A DNA stretch of 64,000 bases, from contig NW_006921539.1 in assembly GCF_000340215.1 (NCBI RefSeq), positions 126,471 through 190,470 on the forward strand, written 5' to 3'. Positions 32,570 to 44,196 of the stretch are shown in pieces (position 1 is the first letter of the stretch; the number at the start of each line of letters is the position of its first letter). Source of the DNA: Pseudocercospora fijiensis CIRAD86 (Eukaryota; Ascomycota; Dothideomycetes; Mycosphaerellales; Mycosphaerellaceae). A program made the position numbers and the translations under genes. Below the pieces are notes generated by a model. The model was not told the DNA's origin. It searched no databases and was given only the letters and a program-made list of their open reading frames with translations.

Positions 32570-33628
32570 CTACCATGAGCAGTGACCGGCATCGGCTCGC
32601 AAGTCCGTAGCAGTCACGTACGAGCTTCCGTCGGACAACAAAAACACGACCGATGATTGGTGCTCGTCCACGGTGGACATGCGGCCCAGCATGTTTCCTT
32701 CCTGCCAAAGTTTCTGCAACTCTGGGAATTCTTCAAACGTTGGGCGAGTCATTGGCGTCATGATATATCCCGGGCTAACAGTGTTCACCCGAATCGGGGG
32801 ATGCTCGCCATCATGGCCCCATTCTGCAGCCAGGCTGCGGGCGAGCTGCAGGACAGCCGACTTTGATGTGTTGTACGCGCAAGTATCGACTCCCTGGATC
32901 TCGTTAGCAATATAGATAAGCATCAGTGGTTATACCTGTCGTGGCTGCTTACTTTGTTGACATTTGTTGCGGACATACTGGCGAACATGACAATGCTTCC
33001 GGATACCTTTTGACGATGCATAATCCGCGCCATCGCTCGGGCACACAAGAAGGTTCCAGTGACATTGATTTCCATGATCTTCCGAAAATTGTCAATCGAC
33101 TGCAGGACAGCGGCCCGAAAGCCCTGCGCAAGTCACGAGACCTCTGATGGGGCTCACAGCGGTGGACTCGATTTTCTTGAAGGCGTCTAGGACGCTCTCC
33201 TCGCTGGTCACATCGCATGAGATGTACGATACCTCACGTTTGTGAGTCGATGCCACGGTCTTCAACACCTCTACAAAACGATCAGCTTGGCCAACCGTTG
33301 TGAACAGTCCAGCACTCACCACATGTTTCCTCCGATGGCGACGGAAGGAGATCGACCAGAATCACATCGGCTCCGTAATAAGACAGTGTCCGGACGAGGC
33401 CCATACCGACGCTGCCAAGCCCTCCGGTCACTGCATCCGTCAGGGAGGTTCACTCATCATCGAATCTTATCGAGACGTACCGACCACAGTACGTCCATCC
33501 AGTCGGAACAGGTCTTCAGGCCTGTATACCGGCATGACCGTGGCCGCTCCATTCGGAGTGTTGATACGCACGCCATTTGGTAGGTTTCGGCCGGCTTCTT
33601 TTTCCAATGGCAGTGGCTGAATCCCCAT
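32570..33628 (-). pseudogene. Short-chain dehydrogenase/reductase, probably frameshifted
   Basis: Four exons on the minus strand: 33481-33628, 33320-33430, 32953-33270 and 32570-32893, with introns of 50, 49 and 59 nt. The SDR fold is clear: VTGGLGSVGMG nucleotide-binding loop, ISCDVTSEESV, LVTCAGLSG, NFRKIMEINVTGTF, the catalytic YNTSK, and RVNTVSPGYIMTPM. In exon 3, at about 33,092-33,100, the frame ends in TGA right after CPAVD and the next block, DNFRKIMEIN, is in another frame. A deletion of about 8 nt (or one frame unit error) between them would explain this. No splice pair repairs it. Related fungal enzymes reduce sugars or polyols (sorbose or mannitol type). It lies 248 bp downstream of the Zn2Cys6 gene on the same strand. 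Confidence 0.7.
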
Positions 33629-33876
33629 CTCGACTGCTTTTCAATAACAAAAGCAACGGGGTCAATTTTCAAACCTTTTCAATTCCAAGGACTGCTGACG
33701 CCGAACTGTCTCTCCAGACTTATTACTTTGATTGTGGTTGATGACACCGAGGAGGATTCGGCAATCGGTGACGCATTGCGGCGATGCCACGCTTCGGACC
33801 ATGTACCTCCGGTTGGGGTAAAGTCAAAGCTACAGCATTGCGGAGCTCAGAAGCCTGTGTTACGGAGCACAGCACA

Positions 33877-35791
33877 TCACGCCAGAGCATCGATGGCCAT
33901 TGGTCTGAATGCTGTAGCCGCATGGGGTTGGATCGACTCCAGGTCAGCGGCCTCGTGTGATCCTGGACCTTGTGCCCAATCAATCAACGACTCCGCTATC
34001 TCGAATGTGGTCAATCGAAGATCGTAAAACTCCTTGGGCACGGTCGAGAGGGCTATCGGTGTTCGATACTCGGCAACCGCAACGCGTATGATATGCTCAA
34101 ACAGCCGTGCAAGAGGCCAGCGCTTCCCGCACGTGTGCAGAGCAAAAGCCAATGAATGCAAATTAGTCGGCACATTAGCGTCCAGCGCCTTTGAGTGCAC
34201 AATGTAGAATCGCGCGGCGACAAAGATGGAAAAGACCAGGTGCGGGTGGCAGTTGATCAGCTCATCCTCATGCATCTGGCGGATCTTGAAGGCTGTGTTC
34301 TCGCTCGCATAGACGCAGCGATTACTCGCGAACGCCCACGGCTCGACCACTTGCTCAACTCCGTGTGGACATGGCGATCTGCGGTGGAGCAGAGTAATCA
34401 CGGCTGTGTTCAATACACAGTTGGTGAGGACGACATACGAATCCATCTCTGGTCGGTCGTGCTGCGCATACTCTGCATTCGCCAAACGGAAGAAGGCTGC
34501 CACGAATTCGTCGCGCCAGGCCGTGAGTCTTTCGTCGATCTGTTGCGCCTCGCTTTGCCAAGCATCACGCTCTTCGAAATTGGCCATGTTGACGGGCTTC
34601 CGCAAGAATTGGTGAACGTAGGACAGCTCACTGACCGCCAAGATGATGCAGAGACTGAATGCGGAACAGTATCCAAAGGGCCTGACTTGGCTCTCGTTCA
34701 GGATGATGTTGGGCGAGGCCCAGAACGAATCGCTACATGGCAGCAATGGATCACCGGGAAGTGTTGCCGAGCCTGCCTCGTATCTCGCACCTATCACCGA
34801 GATATTGTCCAGCATTCTCGTCATCCAGAACGCGCGGATCTTCTCCTCATGCGCGATGACAAGATTGGTATGCTTGGGCAAGCGCCGAAGTGCTGTGGGC
34901 GTGGTGGCCATCGGAGCGGTCTGATCCGTCATGATATCCAGACTCAGATGCGCACCAATGCGGCGGCCAATGGCCAGCAGATTCCACGCTTCCATGAGTC
35001 TTCCCTCGCCGTAAGAGAGGGTGGACAAAATGAGCAATGCGTGGATGGAGTCCAGCGAGGCGTGGGCCACCGCTCTGGTCAGCACAGACGCCATCAACTC
35101 ATGCCGCCACTGCTGTGCCCTGGCTTGGTCGAGTGATGTGTCTCGCAATCGGCCCGCCGTGGCCAGCGTGATGGCAAGGACCACAAGCTCCCTTTCCCGT
35201 GGAACGACGATGTCTGGCTGCTCGACAATGCGCACGAACGAGGGCTGGTGCAGGATGGGGAACCACGGATGACATTCACGGAACCAGACCTCGATCGCTT
35301 CCGAAAGCAATGGCTTGGGCACGAAGCTCTGCGAAGGACTGCTGGACGTCTCCCGTGCGGCATCTGCCCGCGTGTGCTCGTGCGCAGGAACGGCATCGTT
35401 TTCGATGGCATTATCATTGTCGACCATCGGCATCGGGATGGCTTCCCCTTCCATGCTCCGACGGCTTCCATCCTGAACCGTTCCCGTTCCATTGCTCGCG
35501 CTTGCGTGGCTCGCCGCATGGTCGAGCCGGGCTTCGACTTGTGCCAAGCGACCTTCGAGTTGCTCTGCATGCGTATAATCATTCATTCAGTGCCTTCCTT
35601 GATTGGGGCCAAGGCATACGCATACCTATTCGCTGCTCCAACTGCGAGACATATCCGGCACGCAGACCCGGCGCTCGACTGCGAGCCGTGTACTCGCATT
35701 GGAACTGGCTCCGCAGACACAGTCCACACCGCGGTTGCGCGCCGTCGCACGCCGTCTTTCTCTGTCGGCAGGCATTGCACCTGGTTTGCAT
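33877..35791 (-). CDS. Zn2Cys6 transcription factor
   Basis: Exons 35626-35791 and 33877-35564 with a 61-nt GTATGC...GCAG intron give 617 residues. The Zn2Cys6 cluster begins at residue 5: CNACRQRKTACDGAQPRCGLC with the sixth Cys in FQCEY (C-x2-C-x6-C-x6-C-x2-C-x6-C). Splicing joins YVSQLEQRI to EQLEGRLAQVEARL, a heptad coiled coil for dimerisation. The fungal-specific middle homology region starts near 130 (EVWFRECHPWFPILHQPSFV) and spans about 300 residues. Binds CGG-type half sites in promoters. It is transcribed divergently from the sugar transporter (501-bp gap) and lies upstream of the SDR gene, so regulation of these neighbours is a reasonable inference. Confidence 0.93.
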
Positions 35792-36292
35792 TCACGTCAG
35801 CCGTTTGTCTATGTCCGCTTTGGATCGGGGCTTTCCACCCACGCTATTTTCCTGTCGGCGGACCTGTTTATTGACATGATCACGCCGCCAGATCTTGCAG
35901 ATCATCGATCTCCACGCAGGAGATGGGTGGTGTTGGGCGCGCCGTGTCTGCTCCGACGGCGGATGGATACAGACTTCAAGAAGAGGAGTCGATAATGCGG
36001 AGAAATCTACACAGCTTGGCATCCATCCTTCGCCCTCGGGCCATCTCGCTGCTGTACTCCGACTCCGACCCCGGCAAAGCTTGGCTAAACCATTGTGCAG
36101 CAATTTTGAGGCATTGACTGCCGATCTTGCGGAGGCCCCACGGGGAAAGGGGAATGCACATCATGCAGACAAACGTGGTCAGGCCGGGATGCTCGAATGT
36201 CTATAAGGTGCAACGACGTGCACATCTCCGAATAATCCCCTGCTGAAGTGACTCGCATCCACCGTCGCCGCTCCCGTCCCAGGCACTACGAA
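35792..36292. promoter_or_regulatory. Shared promoter of the Zn2Cys6 and sugar-transporter genes
   Basis: 501 bp between divergent start codons. It contains CCGACTCCGACCCCGG (~36,058-36,073), a cluster of CCG/CGG triplets of the kind Zn2Cys6 factors bind, and other CGG triplets near 35,858 and 35,957. No site was proven. Confidence 0.45.
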
Positions 36293-37992
36293 ATGATGTT
36301 GGAAGGCTATGCACTCGAGATTGCTCTAACGACCGCCAATTCAGCGGCTCAGGCGTGGTATGGCTACGATCAGGTCAGACGACGATGAGGACTGCCTGCT
36401 GCTACATCCTGCTCATCCCTGATAGGGCATCATCGCTGGCATTCTCGTCAGTGATCGCTTTCTGAATCGCTTCCCGCAAGTCAAAAAGCCGGTCCTGGAA
36501 GGCACTTTCACATCCATATTCTCCCTGGGCAACCTCGTGGGATGCATCGTCGCCGCTTTGTTTGGTGATACGCTCGGTCGGAAAAACACTCTTCGCATTG
36601 GAGCCGGAATCAGTGCCGTCGGCGCAATCCTCCAATTCTCTTCGACTTCCTTCGGCCAGCTCATGTTCGGGAGGACGGTCAATGGCATAGGCAATGGCAT
36701 GACCTCTTCCACCTGCGGCGTCTACCAAGCTGAGAGCAGCCGTGGCTCGCGCCGAGGGAAGCTGTCCGTCATTGTCGTCACGCATAATGTCATTTTCTAC
36801 ATGCTGGGCAGCTGGCTCACCCTGGCCACTTCCTACCTCCACAACGACGGCCAATGGAGGATCCCGTTTGCTCTGCAACTCTTCCCCGCCGTCGTCCTCG
36901 TCTCGTTCCTATTCCTCCTACCGGAGTCACCTCGCTGGCTGTTGCTTCGAGATCGCCACGAAGAGGCCATCGAATCTTTGCGGCGCTATCTGGGCAAAGG
37001 CCTTTCCGCCGACGATGATGTGGTTCAGAACGAATACAAGTCCATCAGAGGAGCACTGGAGATCGAAAGAAGCTCGAAGATCAGCTTCAAAGAAGTCATC
37101 TTGTGTCGAGATCGTTCCAATCACCTCGCTCGTATGCTTCTTGGCATGGGAACGCAATTCATGCAGCAGATGGTACGTACGACATGATGTCTCGGTACAT
37201 GGCACACGCCAGCTGACCTTCCAACTCTAGGGCGGCATCAATGCGCTCAACTACTACTTCTCCATCATCCTCGAACAGAATCTCGGCCTGAGCGAGCTCA
37301 TGGCCCGCGTCTTGACGGGTGTCAATGCCACCTCATACTGCATCTCTACCGCCCTGGCATTCTGGATCATCGAGCGCGCCGGCCGAAGATTCTTAATGCT
37401 CTGGGGCCTCGCTCTGCAAGGCTTTGCCTACATCATGGTCGCAATCGCCGTGGGCGTGTTGTCTTCCGCGCCGGAACAATGGGGTGCCGTCGCCATCACG
37501 TTCCTCTTCTTCTACTACGCCGCCTTCGGATGTACCTGGGGCATGGTCCCATGGATCTACCAGGCCGAAGTCAACTCGCTCGCCATGAGAGTCAAAGGCG
37601 CAGCCGCCGCCACTTCCATGAACTGGCTCTTCGGATTCGTATGCACTCAGTTCACCTCCGTCGGGATCCGCAATCTCGGCTACAAATTCTACGTCATGTT
37701 CGCAGTCTTCAACGTCGCCTTCCTCCCCGTGGTATATTTCCTCTATCCGGAAACGGCAAACCGCACGCTCGAGGATCTGGACGCTTATTTCGATCGAGAC
37801 TCGCCGCATCGCATTCCGATCCCCATTGGTGATCACATTGCCAAGCAGCACCTGCGACCGGCTGAGGCGATTGAGGCGGAGCAGAAGCGTATTGCTCTTG
37901 CTACGGAATCTCAACGGAAAGACCAAGACCGGAAGGGTAGTGTTGATGCGAAGTTTGTCGAGAATGTTACTGTGGAGGCACTATCGAAGTAG
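36293..37992 (+). CDS. MFS sugar transporter
   Basis: Three exons (36293-36373, 36426-37172, 37231-37992; introns 52 and 58 nt), all phase 0, give 529 residues with about 12 membrane spans. Sugar-porter signatures: WYGYDQGIIAGI in span 1, GDTLGRKNTLRIGA after span 2, GRTVNGIGNGMTSSTCGVYQAE, LPESPRWLLLRDR before the central loop, QQMGGINALNYY in span 7, ERAGRRFLMLWG and the PETANRTLEDLD motif after span 12. It probably imports a hexose, pentose or polyol by proton symport. An in-frame stop precedes the ATG, so the short N-terminus is real or a first exon is missing. Divergent from a Zn2Cys6 gene. Confidence 0.92.
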
Positions 37993-38606
37993 AGATGGCT
38001 GTGACTCGGAGATGTCAGTAGACTGCTGTCTCGCTTGTGTCACATCCGAGGATGGATGGCCATATTCTGCTTTTGCTTCGTAGGCGGGAGCAGTGTCGAA
38101 TCGTCATGTACATTGCTTTCATTCCTATGTCTTGATTGTAGATTCCAAATGGTCTCAACAAGATACGTAGATAATTCGTGTGATCATTGGAGGATTTCTT
38201 CATTGAACCGAGAAGGCAACACTCGATCCAAAGTTATCCAGGACTCCCGCGCGATCGAGTCTTTTTCGATGATCGCCTGCTGTATATGGCAAGGGTCGGA
38301 GTGGACATGGTCCGAAGAAGGATCATATGAGGCAGCCACGGAGTGAGGTATCCCGAGGCGGCACAAAGACCCTGCTTGCTTGGAAACGAAGCATGGCTCC
38401 CTCCCTCAGCTGCAGCATGTGCTGGAGAGCTGTCATGTGGGCCATATAACTTTACCACGATCCGAGAACGTCACAGACACGTAGCAGCATCGGTAGAGGC
38501 ATTATTGCCGTTGTATAATAATAAGAGGTCCTGCTATCCGAGAGAGCGACACGACAGACAGACAGACCGAGTAGGTCTACACAGCCATCTACAATCGTGA
38601 GCCAAC
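37993..38606. other. Intergenic, no gene seen
   Basis: About 610 bp between two plus-strand genes; the short frames here have no domain. It holds the transporter 3' UTR and the promoter of the monooxygenase. Confidence 0.5.
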
Positions 38607-40541
38607 ATGGCCACAGTAATTTCACCCCCCTCATCAAAGAGTCCCCACGACATAACTCTCCCACAATTCAGCAAAAGCAGCAGCAGCACCACCACAACCT
38701 CCCAAAAAGACCCCGAAACCCCCTCCACCATCGCCCAAAATTTTCTCACCTCCTTCTCCCAAGCCCTCTCCTCCCCCGACGCCAGCCAACTGACCCCCCT
38801 CCTCCACGACGACAGCTGGTGGCGCGACCACCTCGCCCTCACCTGGGACTTCCACACCCTCCGCAGCAGTCCCCAAATCCTCACCTTCCTAAAAAAGACC
38901 CCCCACCTCTTAAAAAACCTCCGCCTTCAAGAAACCGGGAAATTCGCTCCTCACAACGACGAACCGATCCCGGGGCTGGAATGGATCGAATTCATGTTTC
39001 ATTTCGACACGAACGTGGGGTCGGGGAAAGGGATGATTCGTCTGGCGAGGGGGCCCGACGATGGGGTGTGGAAAGCACATATGATTTACACGTCGTTGCA
39101 GGAGTTGAGGGAGTTTCCGGAAGGGAAGGGGGAGAGGAGGCCTCATGGGGGAACGGATTCTCTGCAAGGGGGGAATTGGTTGGAGAGGCGGGAACGGGAG
39201 AGGGAGTTTGTGGGGGGGAAGGAGCCGGAGGTTTTGGTGATTGGGGCGGGACAGGCGGGGTTGAATTTGGGGGCGAGGTTGCAGGGTCTGGGGGTTTCGG
39301 TGTTGATTGTGGAGAGGAATGAGAGGGTGGGGGATGGTTGGAGGAGGAGGTATCGGAGTTTGGTGACGCATGATCCGGTGCAGTATACGCATATGGCGTA
39401 CATGAAGTTTCCCGAGAACTGGCCGCTTTTTACGCCCAAGGACAAGCTTGCGGATTGGTTGGAGGGGTATGCTAGTGCGATGGAGTTGAATGTTTGGTTG
39501 CAGTCGACGGTCAAGGCGGTGGAGTATGTGGAGGATAGTCAGTCCTGGACGGCGGATGTACTGCGAGCAGACGGCAGTGTCAGAACCGTGAAACCGAAAC
39601 ATGTTGTCATGTGCACCGGGCACGCTGGAGAGCCGTACATTCCTACTTTCCCGGGTCAGGACGTCTTCAAGGGGACGGTATACCATGGAAGCCAGCACAA
39701 GGATGCCACCTTCCAGGACGGCGTCGCTGGGAAACGAGTTGTCGTTGTAGGTACTGGCAACTCTGGACACGACATCGCGCAAAACTACCATGAGTATGGC
39801 GCTTCGGTCACGATGCTGCAGAGAAAGGGCACATATGTGATCTCGGCGAAAACAGGCCTCTTCATGCTGCACGAAGGCATGTACGACGAGCACGGCCCGC
39901 CAACCGAGGACGCAGACGTCGCTGGCCAGAGCTTGCCAATTCCCGTCCAATTTGCTCTGAATGTTGGTCTGACGGACCGAATCAAAGCGGCCGAGAAGGC
40001 AAATATCGATGGTCTGGTCAAGGCGGGTTTCAAGCTGGACTTTGGCCACGATGGATCGGGCATCTATCGCAAATACATTGAGAGAGGTGGAGGGTATTAT
40101 ATCGACGTTGGATGCTCCCAGTTGATCATCGACGGCAAGATCAAGGTCGAGCAAAGTCCAGATGGTATCAAAGGATTCTCGGAGAAGGCTCTTGTGCTGG
40201 CTGATGGAAGAGAACTCGAGGCTGACGTGGTCGTGCTCGCGACCGGATATGATAATATGAGGACGACTGTGCGCAAGGTTCTTGGTGATAAGGTGGCTGA
40301 TCGCTGCAAGGACGTATGGAACCTGGATGCTGAAGGCGAGGTCAATGCAGTAAGTTGTGCTGTGCTCTACCATTTCCATGTCCTGGTCCTGGATCAGACG
40401 TGCTAACTCTCGCACCAGATGTGGCGTCCCTCTGGACATCCGAAGTTGTGGTTCATGGGAGGAAGTCTTGCCTTGTGTCGGATCTATTCTCGACATCTTG
40501 CATTGCAGATCAAGGCAAGCATCGAGGGCCTAGCCGGATAG
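38607..40541 (+). CDS. Flavin-containing monooxygenase (YUCCA/FMO type)
   Basis: Exons 38607-40349 and 40419-40541 with a 69-nt GTAAGT...CCAG intron give 621 residues. Residues ~40-200 form an NTF2-like N-terminal region seen in related fungal enzymes (SSPDASQLTPLLHDDSWWRD). The FAD-binding loop is VIGAGQAGLNLG (~212), the NADPH loop VVGTGNSGHDIA (~379), with LATGYDNMRTTV near 547 and MWRPSGHPKLWFMGG opening the last exon. These enzymes hydroxylate or oxidise soft nucleophiles or keto acids with FAD and NADPH. The substrate is unknown. The first ~270 codons have extreme base skew: C-rich to about 38,930, then G-rich to about 39,360. Confidence 0.9.
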
Positions 40542-40710
40542 ATGTTTTTTTTAGAATTTCGTGGCTAGAATAAACGGCCGCTGCTGTATGCCAGGGCGTG
40601 GCGTATTTGTTTCTCCGAGCATCCCGTATGTCGTTTTCGAGAGAAAGTACTATGGATATACACAAGAGCGGTATTGTTGCAAAGCCTAATAAGCCAGCAT
40701 CCTGACTTCC

Positions 40711-42470
40711 TCAGTGTGGTGTTAGGGAAACCTCTCCTACTAGTACGTAGTTACCGACAGAAATCAAAGTATTGTCGGGACCATCGATAGCTGCTGCCAC
40801 GAGGTTCGAAGGCATCACGCCCATGCTGCACAATCTATCTTGGACCGGGATGAGAGCATTTCTGAGAGGCGTGCTGACTACAATATCAATGGCGTTCATC
40901 CCCGATTTCAAGTGCTTAGTCAGATCAACTCTTGGCCAAGTGACATCTAACGGCCTTGTCCTTTGTCCATGAACGTAGAGCATAGCGGTGTGAATGATGG
41001 CTCCTCGAACACTTGTTGATAACGGTGGCCAATTCAAGGTAGTGTGATGATAATATCCTCGGTCAGGGACGTAGGTGAGAAAGATCTCTCTAAGGTAACG
41101 AAGCACTAATATCGTACGTGGTGTTCTGCTCGACAGTCCCTGCGATGTCGAAACCCGGCGGCGCCGTGAATCGATCGTAAGTATCCAATTTCCGAGCGTG
41201 ATTGTACTCGGAGGCGCGAGATTCTTCTTTGCTTGAGGACTTGCGGCACCACTACACGCTCCGTGCTGTCTGAAAGCCACAACTGTAGATTGATTGCCGG
41301 CCCAAGCCATATTGAGTGTTGTAGATTTCTCATCTTGGCCGTACTCGGCCAAAGGCATCTGCTCGCCAGTCCGCGCACCGTAAACGAAGGTCGACTAATA
41401 GTTTCGAAAGTCAATTCCTTTTTTGAAGACGTCATTCCACTCCCGGTTATCATTGTAGATGAAGACAGGAGACTCATTGACGCTTTCTCGCTATCAAGAA
41501 TACCAAATGGAATCGTCTGAAGAATCCAACCCTGTCGATATGCGTGGAATGATGCCGATCCTGGCCAAACATCTGGCTAAGCCATCGAAGGCACCACGTG
41601 CACATTCGACATGGTCTCCAAGCTGTCGAGATCAGATGCGATGGCCTTGAAATCTTCTGCCGTTATGGTCTGAGACGTTGGAGGATGCCACCTGAAATGA
41701 CAGCAGGGAGGACGAATGACACAGCGTAGCAACCCCAGAGGTCGTAAGAGCGTCGTTACCTCGTAACACCAGAGCTTTGAATGTCTGAGCGTTCGGTGCA
41801 AGTATCCTATCCTCAACCCGCGATCCATTTCGCACATACGAAAGAGGTGGCCGGAGACTGCAGCACACCAATCCCGGATGTAACTAGAAGGGGTGTTTGC
41901 GGCTCTCGATACTGAGGGTGGAGTAGTAAGAGGAGCTCTCCCGTAACGTTGGAAGGGAGCCGCCGCTACTTGAGACCTTGCTTGTCACATCCTGCAGTGG
42001 AGTGAAGCTGTCCAGAGTGTATACGAGGTATCAGAGCTGACGTTCCTGGTCTTTTTTACCAGTCCTGCAGAGCGGACCCGTGTTCCAGCCAGGCAGTACG
42101 TCGCGAAAGCGACCGCCAATCTGAACAGTCATGTTCAACGGCTACACATCCCATTGAAGCTCATCGGAGTCAAGAGGCGGTGGAACTCCTGCGCCCTGGT
42201 TTGGACCAAGTGACAGATCGACGATGAGATCGTTATCCTTGATGGCCTGCATATCAGCTGTTTTCATTCCACGCGACGAATTCACTTGCCGTGCCCCAGC
42301 TAAAATTCGTCCAGTCGGTTGGGATGAAAAGTTGTCTACATCACCAACTCCTACTTTCCAACCTCGACGATGTCGCGAGATATTCACCGAAGCATCGGGT
42401 ATCCAGGTCGTTCCCGTGCTGACGAGTTCTACAAGGAGCCAAGGCCAACGTCGGAGGTGATCTGTCCATT
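40711..42470 (-). pseudogene. Decayed glycoside hydrolase (GH106/rhamnosidase-like)
   Basis: The minus strand holds pieces of one large protein in several frames. From N to C: WIPDASVNISRH near 42,390; an open piece with LIVDLSLGPNQGAGVP and SDELQWDV ending in TAG at 42,142; then a frame with GGRFRDVLPGWNTGPL; and an uninterrupted C-terminal piece (40711-41358) with RPLDVTWPRVDLTKHL and VVSTPLRNALIPVQDRL, a galactose-binding-like end. The LGPNQGAGVP box and the C-terminal block match a family of secreted fungal hydrolases I associate with GH106. Several frameshifts and stops separate the pieces, and CpA/TpG content is normal, so decay is by ordinary mutation and not RIP. The family name is uncertain. 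Confidence 0.6.
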
Positions 42471-42595
42471 GGTTCTTTGGAGTGCCAAAAACGTTATGAG
42501 CGAACAGATTTATGGCGATTAATCGTTGCAGAAGTTGTTCTCCTTATAGTGCATCCCGCCCAGGGTACATATACTGCACTCCATTTCCCCATAGG

Positions 42596-43250
42596 CTAAT
42601 TTGCAGCTCCTGCATAAGATAGATGCCAGTGCAATGCATCCAGCGTCAACGTCGCTCCTGTATTTCCGGTACAGACGGGTGAAACACCCATGCCCCGAGG
42701 ACGCAGCGGACGAAGACACCCGTGGCATTCTTCACATAAACGAATGCGGGGGGCCGTCTGAGATGTTCTGCTGTACATCCAATCAGGTGGGCGCGACCAT
42801 TCGTTGACAGCTTTCTTTCGAGTTCAAGCAGTCGCATGCTGTCCTTTTCTAGGCCTTGGATCTGCTCAGGCCCGTTCGTATATCGCTCTCGTACAGCATC
42901 TGTATCCACGACACGCACCCGGAGCTGCATGTCTTCGAAGTCAAACAGACCGAGTGATGCGAATGCTCCGGTGTGATCTTGACCCTCAATCATTCCAGTC
43001 GCATACACTGGATTCTCCCAGCGCAAGTTCTTCTCACTTGTGCATGCGATCGATCAAAATTCCCCCTTGCGTGTGAGAAGTTCACGAGAGCTTCGAAAAT
43101 ATTGAGAATGCTCTCCAGAATTTGGACAGGTGGGATGGGGGAATCAAGGACGATCTGATCCTTGGGAGAGTTGCCGGTACAGCTGAGGTAAAAATCTTTG
43201 TGGGCCCTGAGAAGTATTCCACACGCATCTTCCACACGTATGCGTAAAGG
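42596..43250 (-). pseudogene. Fragment of an unrecognised protein gene
   Basis: A minus-strand frame from about 43,250 reads plausibly (VPLRIRVEDACGILLRAH) and can be joined by a 53-nt GTGAAC...TGAG intron to KNLRWENPVYATGMIEGQDH, which continues open to 42,646 with TDAVRERYTNGPEQIQ and GRAHLIGCTAEHLRRPPAFV. No ATG precedes it outside the methyltransferase gene that ends at 43,261. At the 3' end either the frame stops at 42,646 or a 63-nt GTGTCT...ACAG intron shifts it to a stop at 42,596; a third frame (CRSCKLAYGEMECSICTLGG) also looks protein-like. It is likely a broken gene; I do not know the family. Confidence 0.4.
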
Positions 43251-43260
43251 CACGGTAGCT

Positions 43261-44196
43261 TCACTTGCGCCTCGCCATAACCAACGCCGAGCCCCATTCA
43301 ATATCCACGAGATTCTCATCATTGCGAAAATGCGAATCGCTCTGGGCAAGCTCGTCAAACATTCGATCCATGATATCGCCATTCCCGCCTTTCGAACGAG
43401 CTTCCTGGCCCGGATGCGCTTCCTTCCAGCCATGATATGACGACCACGTGCGCACATACTCTTTGCATTCACCCACGCTAACAGTCTTCTCCATAAACAG
43501 AGTGCCCTCGCCAGTATGCTTGCCATTAGTGCCAGGCTCATACTCGATCCGCCGAAGGTCGTCCCAATGTTCAGCAGGCGGTTGGATGACCCGCAGCTTG
43601 TCCTGAACATACGATCGACCAGGCTGAGGCCAATACGATCCTAGCTTGTCTGGATGCTTGTCATAGGCATAAGACATCATGATTTCACTAGCTTTGGGGA
43701 AATCCACAAACACATGGTCTTTGTATCCCCAGAATGCCAGCGTGCCGCCAGGTCTCACGATGCGATTGATCTCCGGCCACAGACGAGAGAAGTCGAACCA
43801 ATGTGCGGCTTGTGCGGCCATTGCACAGTCGACCTCGCCGTCGCGGATGAATTCACAAGCCTCGGCTGAAGCTTGTCTGAACTCGATGTTTGACGATTGC
43901 TCTTTCGCTGCTCGCTCTTGTGCCTGCTTTACCATGCCTGCGGACGGGTCCGTGCCTACGACTCTTTCGAAGCGCTTGCTCATTTCACGCGTCGCTATAC
44001 CGGTGCAGCATCCAAGGTCAAGGCAGAATCGTTTCGGACCGCGATGGTAGGCTAGGACGGCATTGTAGAGACTGGTCGGGTATGAAGGTCGAAAGGCAGC
44101 GTACGAGGCATGACCAAATGTAGACTTGCTGCGAGGATGATGAGCGTAGTGGACTGAAGAACCATGATTCACGAGCACTTACGCGAAAGTAGCCAT
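43261..44196 (-). CDS. SAM-dependent methyltransferase (trans-aconitate methyltransferase-like)
   Basis: Exons 44183-44196 and 43261-44128 with a 54-nt GTAAGT...GCAG intron give 293 residues. The 14-nt first exon encodes MATFA and joins to KSTFGHASYAAFRPSYP, the standard opening of this fungal family; the in-frame ATG at 44178 inside the intron is therefore rejected. The class I methyltransferase fold shows motif I LDLGCCTGIATREMSKRF (~42), VVGTDPSAGMVKQA and VDCAMAAQAAHWFD, then IVRPGGTLAFWGYKD. Close relatives include yeast TMT1-type enzymes and many uncharacterised methyltransferases, so the substrate is open. The last gene before the right-hand transposon block. Confidence 0.9.

Noticed and set aside
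34195..35136. 313-residue plus-strand frame
   Set aside because: Antisense to the Zn2Cys6 gene, which has full motif support.
38910..40496. 528-residue minus-strand frame
   Set aside because: Antisense to the flavin monooxygenase; Pro/His/Arg-rich without any domain, produced by the G-rich coding strand.
44178..44178. ATG at 44178 as methyltransferase start
   Set aside because: It lies in a 54-nt intron; the spliced start at 44196 restores the family opening MATFA-KSTFGHASYAAFRPSYP.
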